From: Streptomyces xanthophaeus
GTDB taxonomy: Bacteria; Actinomycetota; Actinomycetes; Streptomycetales; Streptomycetaceae
NCBI RefSeq assembly: GCF_030440515.1
Contig: NZ_CP076543.1
Location: 6,024,501-6,088,500, forward strand
Direction of reading: 5' to 3'
DNA: 64,000 bases
In this document: positions 26,891 through 34,388 of the stretch, one piece after another
How positions within the stretch are numbered: the first letter of the stretch is position 1
Layout of the letters: each line of letters opens with the position of its first letter
Made by a program: the position numbers and the translations under genes
The notes under the pieces: generated by a model
What the model was told of the DNA's origin: nothing
The model's database searches: none
The model's input: the letters and a program-made list of their open reading frames with translations, nothing else

Positions 26891-29611
26891 GTGGCAGATT
26901 CATCAGCGAAGAAGACCGACCAGCCGCCCGCAGCGGACCGCCCCCGCCTGATGCTCATGGACGGGCACTCCCTGGCCTACCGGGCGTTCTTCGCGCTGCC
27001 CGCGGAGAATTTCACGACCGCGACGGGGCAGCCGACCAACGCAATCTACGGTTTTGCGTCGATGCTGGCGAACACGCTGCGCGACGAGGCCCCCACGCAC
27101 TTCGCGGTGGCGTTCGACGTCTCCCGCAAGACGTGGCGCTCGACGGAGTTCCCCGAGTACAAGGCGAACCGCTCCAAGACCCCCGACGAGTTCAAGGGGC
27201 AGGTCGAGCTGATCGGCGAGCTGCTCGACACGATGCACGTGCCGCGGTTCGCCGTCGACGGCTTCGAGGCCGACGACGTGATCGCGACGCTGGCGACGCA
27301 GGCCGAGGCGGCCGGCTTCGACGTGCTGATCGTCACCGGCGACCGGGACTCCTTCCAGCTCGTCTCCGAGCACACCACCGTGCTCTACCCGACCAAGGGC
27401 GTCTCCGAGCTCACCCGGTTCACCCCGGAGAAGGTCGTGGAGAAGTACGGCCTCACCCCGCAGCAGTACCCGGACTTCGCGGCGCTGCGCGGCGACCCGT
27501 CCGACAACCTGCCGGGCATCCCGGGCGTCGGTGAGAAGACCGCGGCCAAGTGGATCACCCAGTTCGGGTCGTTCGCGGAGCTCGTGGAGCGCGCCGACGA
27601 GGTCAAGGGCAAGGCCGGGCAGAACTTCCGGGACCACCTGGAGGCCGTCAAGCTCAACCGGGTCCTGACCGAGATGGTCAAGGACGTGGAGCTGCCCAAG
27701 GCCCCGGCCGACCTGGTCCGCGCCCCCTACGACCGGACCGCCATGCTCGGTGTGCTGGACGTGCTGGAGATCCGCAACGCCTCGCTGCGCGAGCGGCTGC
27801 TCGCCGTGGACCCGGGCGCGGCCGTCGAAGAGGCCCCGGCTCCTGCGGCCGGCGTGGAGCTGGACGCGTCCGTGCTGGGCACGGGCGAGCTGGCGCCGTG
27901 GCTGGAGAGCCACGCGGGCGGCCCGCTGGGCCTCGCGAGCGTCGACAGCTGGGCGCTGGGCCAGGGCAATGTCACCGAGATCGCGCTGGCCGCGGCCGGC
28001 GGCGCAGCCGCCTGGTTCACGCCCGCCGAGCTGGACGAGGCGGACGAGCGGGCCTTCGCGGCCTGGGCCGCCGACGCGGCCAGGCCCAAGGTCGTGCACA
28101 ACGCCAAGGGCCTGATGCGGGTCTTCCCCGAGCACGGCTGGACCCTCGCCGGCGTCGCCATGGACACCGCGCTCGCCGCCTACCTGGTCAAGCCCGGCCG
28201 CCGGTCCTTCGCCCTGGACGCCCTGTCCATGGAGTACCTGCACCGTGAGCTGGCGCCCGCCGCCGCCGACGGGCAGCTGGCCTTCGGCGCCGACGAGACC
28301 GCCGAGGCCGAGGCCCTGATGGGGCAGGCCCGCGCGGTCCTGGACCTGGGCGACGCCTTCACGGACAAGCTCGCCGAGGTCGGCGCCGCGGAGCTGCTCC
28401 ACGACATGGAGCTGCCCACCTCCGAACTCCTCGCCCGGATGGAACGCTCCGGCATCGCCGCCGACCGCGACCACCTGGAGGCCATGGAGCAGCAGTTCGC
28501 GGGAGCCGTGCAGCAGGCCGTCAAGGAGGCGCACGCCACCGTCGGCCACGAGTTCAACCTCGGCTCGCCCAAGCAGCTCCAGGAGGTCTTCTTCGGCGAG
28601 CTGGACCTGCCGAAGACGAAGAAGACCAAGACCGGTTACACCACGGACGCGGACGCGCTGGCCTGGCTGGCCACGCAGACCGACCACGAACTCCCCGTGA
28701 TCATGCTGCGGCACCGGGAGCAGGCCAAGCTGCGCGTCACCGTCGAGGGCCTGGTCAAGACCATCGCCGCCGACGGCCGGGTGCACACCAGCTTCAGCCA
28801 GACCGTCGCCGCGACCGGCCGGCTGTCCTCCACCGACCCCAACCTGCAGAACGTGCCGGTGCGCACCGACGAGGGCCGCGCCATCCGCCGCGGCTTCGTC
28901 GTCGGCGAGGGCTTCGAGTCCCTGATGACGGCCGACTACAGCCAGATCGAACTGCGCGTCATGGCCCACCTCTCCGAGGACGAGGGCCTGATCGAGGCGT
29001 TCGCGACCGGCGAGGACCTGCACACCACCGTCGCCTCCCAGGTGTTCGGCGTGGAGCGGTCCGCGGTCGACGCCGAGATGCGCCGCAAGATCAAGGCCAT
29101 GTCGTACGGACTCGCCTACGGGCTCTCCGCCTTCGGCCTCGCCCAGCAGCTGAACATCGAGCCCGCCGAGGCGCGCGGCTTGATGGAGACCTTCTTCGAG
29201 CGGTTCGGCGGGGTCCGCGACTACCTCGGCCGGGTCGTCGACGAGGCCCGCGCCACCGGATACACGGCGACGATCTTCGGCCGCCGCCGGTATCTGCCCG
29301 ACCTCAACAGCGACAACCGCCAGCGCCGCGAGGCCGCCGAGCGGATGGCGCTCAACGCCCCCATCCAGGGCACCGCCGCCGACATCGTCAAGGTCGCGAT
29401 GCTGCGCGTGGACAAGGCGATCGCCGGGGCCGGTCTGCGGTCGCGGATGCTGCTCCAGGTCCACGACGAAATCGTGCTGGAGATCGCCCCGGGCGAGCGC
29501 GAGCAGGTCGAGGAGCTGGTGCGGCGCGAGATGGGCGCCGCCGTCGAGCTCCGGGCCGCGCTGGACGTGTCGGTGGGCGTCGGCCCGGACTGGGAGTCCG
29601 CCGCGCACTGA
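26891..29611 (+). CDS. polA: DNA polymerase I (906 aa)
   Basis: Fills gaps and removes primers during replication and repair. The 5'-nuclease domain (about 20-300) has LMLMDGHSLAYRAFFAL, GFEADDVIATLA, TGDRDSFQLV and NLPGIPGVGEKTA. The middle domain (about 320-490) keeps the fold but lacks the DEDD acids: DTE is replaced by LASVDSW and the NxxxD site by NAKGL, so proofreading is not expected. The polymerase domain has motif A DYSQIELRV, motif B RRKIKAMSYGLAYG and motif C QVHDEIVLE. It starts with GTG; the ribosome site is weak (GGATCGGGGC). A terminator overlaps the stop of the convergent neighbour. Confidence 0.98.
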   Translation: MADSSAKKTDQPPAADRPRLMLMDGHSLAYRAFFALPAENFTTATGQPTNAIYGFASMLANTLRDEAPTHFAVAFDVSRKTWRSTEFPEYKANRSKTPDEFKGQVELIGELLDTMHVPRFAVDGFEADDVIATLATQAEAAGFDVLIVTGDRDSFQLVSEHTTVLYPTKGVSELTRFTPEKVVEKYGLTPQQYPDFAALRGDPSDNLPGIPGVGEKTAAKWITQFGSFAELVERADEVKGKAGQNFRDHLEAVKLNRVLTEMVKDVELPKAPADLVRAPYDRTAMLGVLDVLEIRNASLRERLLAVDPGAAVEEAPAPAAGVELDASVLGTGELAPWLESHAGGPLGLASVDSWALGQGNVTEIALAAAGGAAAWFTPAELDEADERAFAAWAADAARPKVVHNAKGLMRVFPEHGWTLAGVAMDTALAAYLVKPGRRSFALDALSMEYLHRELAPAAADGQLAFGADETAEAEALMGQARAVLDLGDAFTDKLAEVGAAELLHDMELPTSELLARMERSGIAADRDHLEAMEQQFAGAVQQAVKEAHATVGHEFNLGSPKQLQEVFFGELDLPKTKKTKTGYTTDADALAWLATQTDHELPVIMLRHREQAKLRVTVEGLVKTIAADGRVHTSFSQTVAATGRLSSTDPNLQNVPVRTDEGRAIRRGFVVGEGFESLMTADYSQIELRVMAHLSEDEGLIEAFATGEDLHTTVASQVFGVERSAVDAEMRRKIKAMSYGLAYGLSAFGLAQQLNIEPAEARGLMETFFERFGGVRDYLGRVVDEARATGYTATIFGRRRYLPDLNSDNRQRREAAERMALNAPIQGTAADIVKVAMLRVDKAIAGAGLRSRMLLQVHDEIVLEIAPGEREQVEELVRREMGAAVELRAALDVSVGVGPDWESAAH

Positions 29612-29631
29612 TCGCCGTACGGCCGGCCCGG

Positions 29632-29667
29632 CGCCCGTCCCCGCCGCTCAGGCGGTGGGGACGGGCG
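29632..29667. terminator. Bidirectional terminator between polA and the DUF4184 gene
   Basis: A 16-bp stem (29632-29647 with 29652-29667, one G.T pair) encloses the loop TCAG, whose first three bases are the leftward stop codon. Confidence 0.85.
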
Positions 29668-30508
29668 TCCGCGTTTCTTCGTCCGTGCGGCGCCCGGTCC
29701 GGTCGCGGCGGTGCCGCAGCCGCACGAGGACCCCGTAGACCAGCAGCGCGACGGTCAGTCCGCCGCCCGCGCCGAAGCAGACGGTCGGGATGATGTCGAG
29801 CGGCGTACGGATCCGGTCGAAGAAGTCGAAGAAGCGGAACACGCGCCGGGTGACGCCGGCCGCCACGCACACCACGAGCAGGGCGAGCGCACCCCAGAGC
29901 TCCGCGCGGGAGAGCACCGGCACGGCCGCGGGCGCCGGGAGGGCGGGAATCCGGCGCAGGGCGGTCACCGTGAACCAGAGCAGGGCGCAGGCGGCGACGG
30001 CCGAAGTGCCGTACTGGAGGAAGGAGTAGCCCGGCAGGCCGTAGACGAGCGGCTCGGCGAGATCGGGCAGCGCGTTCGTGCCCCAGCGGTCGTTGTGCGT
30101 GAAGCTGTCCCACGCCACGTGGGTGAGGGAGCCGACGGCCGCCGAGACGTAGAACCAGCCGACGAGCGCGGCCGGCCGGGGACGCTCGCGCCACGCCTCG
30201 CCCCGCACGAAGGCGTACACCCTGCCCCGCCAGCCGCGCGGCAGGAGAGCGATCAGCGGCTCGCGCAGCAGAAGCCAGAAGCCCACCAGGACGGCCGTCA
30301 GCGCGGCGTCCAGTGTGAGGACGCCCGGCAGCGAGTGCGTGAAGGCCCCGTAGGTCAGGACACCCTCGACGACCGCGTCCGTGAAGTAGAAGGTGTCCGG
30401 CGCGAACGACCCGAGGACGAGCGCCGATGCGACGAGAGGGCCTCGTGCACGCCCGGTCCGACGGATGGCCGGAAGTACGGCGGCCGCGTGGCTGAGAGTG
30501 AACGGCAT
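29648..30508 (-). CDS. DUF4184 integral membrane protein (286 aa)
   Basis: The opening MPFTLSHAAAVLPA, the early segment SALVLGSFAPDTFYF and the HVAWDSFTHNDRWG motif are characteristic of DUF4184 proteins, whose His/Asp pattern resembles membrane metal-dependent hydrolases of the YdjM type; function unproven. Six or so hydrophobic helices are visible. AGGAGAGG lies 5 bases before the ATG. It is convergent with polA and shares its terminator. The hydrophilic C-terminus is basic then acidic. Confidence 0.88.
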   Translation of the reverse strand: MPFTLSHAAAVLPAIRRTGRARGPLVASALVLGSFAPDTFYFTDAVVEGVLTYGAFTHSLPGVLTLDAALTAVLVGFWLLLREPLIALLPRGWRGRVYAFVRGEAWRERPRPAALVGWFYVSAAVGSLTHVAWDSFTHNDRWGTNALPDLAEPLVYGLPGYSFLQYGTSAVAACALLWFTVTALRRIPALPAPAAVPVLSRAELWGALALLVVCVAAGVTRRVFRFFDFFDRIRTPLDIIPTVCFGAGGGLTVALLVYGVLVRLRHRRDRTGRRTDEETRTPVPTA

Positions 30509-30692
30509 GGCACCTCTCCTGGGACTTCCTGTGGACGTTCCTTACTTCGGGCCAATGCTCCCGAAGGGTCCAGACAGTATGCGTGACCTGCCTCGGGACG
30601 TGGGGATCCGGTGAATTCCCGGCTACCTTGCGTGCCGTGTGCAGGGAGTTGACGTAGGGTCACGCGGACGTCGAGGGGGAGGGGTCCGGCTC

Positions 30693-31976
30693 ATGTCGGC
30701 TCGAATAATCGGACGCAGGCTGCGCAGGGGAACGACGGCCGCCCTGGTCTCCGCTCTGGTGGTGGCCGCGGTGACGGCCTCCCAGGGCCCGGCGGGAGGG
30801 AGCACCGACCGGCTCTCCGCCGCCGGGGAGTCCGCCGCGCCGCCGCAGCCGGCCGCGGACACGGCCGGCGGCGACTCCGCCTACTTCACCGAACTCCCGC
30901 CGCTGGTCGGCCCGCAGCCACCGGAGGTGCTGCCGCCGGACGAGGCACCGGCGCAGCCGCAGGCGCCGGCGGTCCCCGAGGCCGCCGCCGCGGCGGCGGC
31001 CTCGACCGGGCCTGCGGAAGGCGCGCAGGGGATACCGGCGAGCGTGCTCGCCGCGTACCTGCGCGCGGAGAAGACGGTGGGACAGAGCGACCCGGGCTGC
31101 GGACTGCGCTGGCAACTCCTCGCGGCGATCGGCAAGGTGGAGTCCGGGCAGGCGCGTGGCGGGCAGGTCGACACGGCCGGCACCACGCTCCGGCCGATCC
31201 TGGGGCCCGTGCTCGACGGCAACGGCTTCGCGAACATCTCGGACACGGACGGCGGGGCCTACGACGGGGACGCCCGGTACGACCGGGCGGTCGGGCCGAT
31301 GCAGTTCATCCCCTCCACCTGGGCGTCATGGGGCCAGGACGCGGACGGCGACGGCCGGCGCAACCCGAACAACGTGCACGACGCGGCGCTCGCCGCCGCC
31401 CGGTACCTGTGCGCGGGCAGCCGCGACCTGCGGGTGGACGGGGACCTGGACCGGGCCGTGCTCTCCTACAACCACTCCGCGGAGTACCTGCGCACGGTGC
31501 GGTCCTGGTTCACGTACTACCTCAAGGGGACGCACGAGATCCCGGACCGGCCCGGCACGGGCCCGGCCACCCCCACGCCGCCGCCCCCGAGCCCCACCCC
31601 GAAGCCGACGCCGACGCCTGCTCCGACTACGCCGACGCCGACTCCGACGCCTGAACCGAAGCCGACACCGACTCCCACCCCGACGCCGACGCCCACGCCG
31701 GACCCGACGCCGACCCCGACGCCCGACCCGAAGCCCACTCCCACCCCTACCCCTACGCCTACGCCTACGCCTACGCCGACCCCGACACCTACGCCGACGC
31801 CGGACCCGAAGCCCTCGCCGACCCCGACGCCCACGCCGACGCCGCCCCCGACCTCGAAGCCTTCGCCGACCCCGACGTCCAGCCCGACGCCCAGCTCGTC
31901 ACGCACGCCGAAGCCGACCGCGTCTCCGGCCCCCACTCCGGCGGTGCCCCGGCCAACCCCGGGACAACACACCTAG
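30693..31976 (+). CDS. Secreted lytic murein transglycosylase with Pro-Thr tail (427 aa)
   Basis: Cleaves peptidoglycan glycan strands outside the membrane. A signal peptide (basic start, hydrophobic segment to about residue 30) is followed by a Pro/Ala-rich spacer, then the catalytic domain (about 110-285) with [12 protein letters not shown] (catalytic Glu150), the MltB-like [14 protein letters not shown] and [12 protein letters not shown]. From about residue 289 to the end, ~135 residues are nearly all PT dipeptides with occasional D/E/K/S, a wall-spanning region. No LPxTG or lipobox is present. GGGAGGGG precedes the ATG. The DNA of the tail is a degenerate CCGACN repeat. Confidence 0.9.
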   Translation: MSARIIGRRLRRGTTAALVSALVVAAVTASQGPAGGSTDRLSAAGESAAPPQPAADTAGGDSAYFTELPPLVGPQPPEVLPPDEAPAQPQAPAVPEAAAAAAASTGPAEGAQGIPASVLAAYLRAEKTVGQSDPGCGLRWQLLAAIGKVESGQARGGQVDTAGTTLRPILGPVLDGNGFANISDTDGGAYDGDARYDRAVGPMQFIPSTWASWGQDADGDGRRNPNNVHDAALAAARYLCAGSRDLRVDGDLDRAVLSYNHSAEYLRTVRSWFTYYLKGTHEIPDRPGTGPATPTPPPPSPTPKPTPTPAPTTPTPTPTPEPKPTPTPTPTPTPTPDPTPTPTPDPKPTPTPTPTPTPTPTPTPTPTPTPDPKPSPTPTPTPTPPPTSKPSPTPTSSPTPSSSRTPKPTASPAPTPAVPRPTPGQHT

Positions 31977-32011
31977 TGCTGTGACCGGGAAGGTTCACCG
32001 GGTCACAGCAC
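31976..32011. terminator. Terminator between transglycosylase and beta-helix genes
   Basis: GTGCTGTGACC (31976-31986) pairs with GGTCACAGCAC (32001-32011). The left arm starts on the last base of the rightward stop codon. Confidence 0.75.
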
Positions 32012-32059
32012 CAGGCCGCGCCTTGTGGATCAAGCCGGGCTCGAGGACCGGGCCTGGGG

Positions 32060-33046
32060 TCAGTTCGTGCAGCCGGGAATCGCCCCGACGGGCCGGCAGT
32101 TGTTGGGCGTGTTCTCGACGATCCGGCTCCTGACGAGGGTCAGGGCGGTGCCGGCGGAGGTTCCTTGCCAGACGCCGCCGCCGTTGAGCGCGATGTTGCG
32201 CCGCACCTTCGTGTCCGTCAGCGTGGTGGTGCCGTCATTGGTGATACCGCCACCCGTTTGGCCCGCGCGGTTGTCCGCGATGGTCGTCGAGGAGATGTCC
32301 AGCGGAGAGCGGTCGTTGTAGATTCCGCCGCCCTGCTGGTAGGCGCGGTTGCCCTCGATGTGCGAGTTCTTGATGGTCATGGAGACCCCGGCGGTGAAGA
32401 GGCCGCCCCCCAGCTCCGTGGCCTGGTTCCGCACCACTTTGGTCTTCTGCAGCAGGGTGGTGCTTCCCGGCCCGTTGTAGATGGCACCACCCCGCTGGGC
32501 AGCACTGTCCCGCACGACGCTGTCGTACATCTCAAGGGTGCTGCTCTGGTTCACGTAGATGGCGCCCCCCTGGTTCGCCGTGCTGTTGGTCACGGTGCTG
32601 TGCTTGAGGATGAGCGTCCCGCCGTCCGTGGGCAGGTAAGTGCCGGCGTAGTCGAGATAGCCGCCGCCGGTCGCGGTGACGCCCTCGACCGTCAGGCGCC
32701 CGCCGGGGCCGTCGATCTGCGCGATGCGGAAGCCCTCGGTCGCGTCGGGATCCCGTCGGATGGTGGTCTTGTCTCCCAGCAGCGTGACGGTGCCCGTGAT
32801 CCTGGGCAGGGCGTTGGGGCCGAGACCGCCGGTCGACGCGGGAGTGAGGACGTTGTAGACGCATTTGGGTGCGAGCCGGATGGTGTGCGGTCCGGTGTTG
32901 TTGTTCGCGGCGTCGATCGCGTTGTTGAGTGCGGTGACGTCGCACGGAATGGCCGCCAGGGAGGTCGCGTCCGCGGGGTTGCCGAGACTGAGCGCGGCCA
33001 CGACCGGCACAACCAGGGCCGCGGCCTTGAGTCGACGTCTCTGCAT
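32060..33046 (-). CDS. Secreted right-handed beta-helix repeat protein (328 aa)
   Basis: A signal peptide (RLKAAALVVPVVAALSLG, cut near ADA) precedes a chain of about ten parallel beta-helix coils with the recurrent pattern GGAIYVNQSSTLEMYDSVV, GGAIYNGPGSTTLLQ, GGGIYNDRS. It starts CDVTALNNAIDAANNN as in actinobacterial pectate-lyase-fold proteins. No catalytic signature of a particular lyase is evident, so an adhesin or polysaccharide-binding role is as likely. The ATG at 33046 has GGAGAA 6 bases upstream. About 20 bp further upstream lies an inverted repeat GTAATC-N4-GATTAC (33067-33082) in an AT-rich promoter area. Confidence 0.85.
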   Translation of the reverse strand: MQRRRLKAAALVVPVVAALSLGNPADATSLAAIPCDVTALNNAIDAANNNTGPHTIRLAPKCVYNVLTPASTGGLGPNALPRITGTVTLLGDKTTIRRDPDATEGFRIAQIDGPGGRLTVEGVTATGGGYLDYAGTYLPTDGGTLILKHSTVTNSTANQGGAIYVNQSSTLEMYDSVVRDSAAQRGGAIYNGPGSTTLLQKTKVVRNQATELGGGLFTAGVSMTIKNSHIEGNRAYQQGGGIYNDRSPLDISSTTIADNRAGQTGGGITNDGTTTLTDTKVRRNIALNGGGVWQGTSAGTALTLVRSRIVENTPNNCRPVGAIPGCTN

Positions 33047-33272
33047 CACTTCTCCGATCATCGTGTGTAATCGTTTGATTACGTTCCGTTGATGATCAGT
33101 GTTCCACGGGGTGGGTGTCCCGCCGTGCGCAACGCGGGGGTGGGTATGCCGGCGGGTGCCGAGGTCCCCCCGGGTGGCCCAGTGGTGATCTGCGGCTCGA
33201 ACGGTTCTCATCTCGACCCCGCATTGCTACGGTGCCCCATCTCTGACGCCTCATCAGATTTCGGAGCCCCGG

Positions 33273-33413
33273 CATGCGCGCATTCGTCGCCGCCGTCATC
33301 GGCCTCGCGGCCGCGCTGGCCCTCGTGTTCGCCATAACGGCGTTCGGGGTGCCCGAAGGCGAGACCTCACCCAAGCCCCTGCTCACCACCGCGCCCCCCG
33401 CGCCCGGAAAGTA
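33273..33413 (+). CDS. 46-aa membrane peptide, SPW_0924-type
   Basis: The product starts MRAFVAAVIGLAAALALVF, one membrane helix, and ends with a short Pro/Thr-rich tail (PPAPGK). From memory this matches the SPW_0924 family of tiny Streptomyces proteins encoded next to DUF3068 genes, which is exactly its position (16 bp before the DUF3068 start). A CGGAG ribosome site is 8 bases before the ATG. Function unknown. Confidence 0.7.
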
Positions 33414-33428
33414 GAGGAGGGCCCGGCC

Positions 33429-34388
33429 GTGCGACGCAGAGCGAGCCTTGTCCTGCTGGCCCTTGCCGTGTTCTGCGCAGCCCTCGCGCCGCTGCTGCGC
33501 TGGTACGCGTACCCCCGCCTCGCCAAGATCCCGCCGAACCAGTACCAGGAGATGGTCCTGGAGGCGAAGGACGCGACGCTCCTCGACTACACCGGCGGCA
33601 TGCAGCCCAAGAAGGTCGACAAGGTCACCATCGTCCAGACCCTCAAGGGCAACGTCGAGGCCTCCGAGGAGATAGAGGCGAGTGCGGGCAAGGACGTCGT
33701 CGTCTGGGACACGCTGTCCTACATCATCGGTCCGGACGGGAAGATGGTCTCCCAGATCCCCGAGCGCTACATCTTCGACGCGCACACCCAGGACCCGGTC
33801 CACGCCACCGGGGAGATGGTCGACGGGGACCCCGTCAAGCGCGAGGGCATCGAGTTCAAGTGGCCCTTCTTCACCGAGCCGCGCGACTACCTGTACTTCG
33901 ACGCGCAGACCCGCACCTCCTCGCCGATCCACTACGTCGGGCCGCGCACGTTCAAGGGCATGGACGTCTACTACTTCGAGCAGACCGTCCCGTGGACCAA
34001 GGTCGCCATGCCCAAGAAGATGCCGATCGAGGGCATCGACCCGTCGACGATCGAGGCGGCCACCGGCACCACCCTCTGGTACACGGTCAAAGCGAGGTTC
34101 TGGGTCGACCCGGTGACCGGCGCGCCCGTCAACGCCGAGCAGGACATCCAGCAGGAGATGCGCGGCGGCATCGCGGCCGGCGGCCCCGACGGCAAGCTCA
34201 CCGCCTTCGCCGGACACGTCACCATGCGCGAGGACTACTCGGACTACACCGTCGACCTCGTCAGGTCGAACCGTACGAAGGTCCTCGCGCTCCACACCTA
34301 CGCGCCGATCGGTCTGGCCGCCGGCGGGTTCGCACTGCTCGGGCTGGCCCTGTGGCTGGAGGCCCGCAGCCGCCGCGTCAGCGCCTGA
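33429..34388 (+). CDS. DUF3068 (porin PorA-like) membrane-anchored protein (319 aa)
   Basis: An N-terminal helix (SLVLLALAVFCAALAPLL) and a C-terminal helix (GLAAGGFALLGLALWLEA) bracket a ~250-residue extracytoplasmic domain with DTLSYIIGPDGKMV, PFFTEPRDYLYFDAQT and MDVYYFEQTVPWT, typical of DUF3068. Relatives in mycolate-containing actinobacteria are annotated as PorA-like; Streptomyces has no outer membrane, so that role does not transfer. AGGAGG precedes the GTG. It overlaps the end of hrpB by 11 bp, tail to tail. Confidence 0.88.
   Translation: MRRRASLVLLALAVFCAALAPLLRWYAYPRLAKIPPNQYQEMVLEAKDATLLDYTGGMQPKKVDKVTIVQTLKGNVEASEEIEASAGKDVVVWDTLSYIIGPDGKMVSQIPERYIFDAHTQDPVHATGEMVDGDPVKREGIEFKWPFFTEPRDYLYFDAQTRTSSPIHYVGPRTFKGMDVYYFEQTVPWTKVAMPKKMPIEGIDPSTIEAATGTTLWYTVKARFWVDPVTGAPVNAEQDIQQEMRGGIAAGGPDGKLTAFAGHVTMREDYSDYTVDLVRSNRTKVLALHTYAPIGLAAGGFALLGLALWLEARSRRVSA

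Noticed and set aside
29388..30194. A leftward 268-codon frame across the end of polA and the DUF4184 gene
   Set aside because: It is in a different frame from DUF4184 and reads as Arg/Pro-rich antisense; both real genes are well supported.
31570..31970. Non-coding tandem repeat after the transglycosylase domain
   Set aside because: The CCGACN repeat stays in frame and encodes a continuous Pro-Thr wall-spanning tail ending in a normal stop, so it belongs to the gene.
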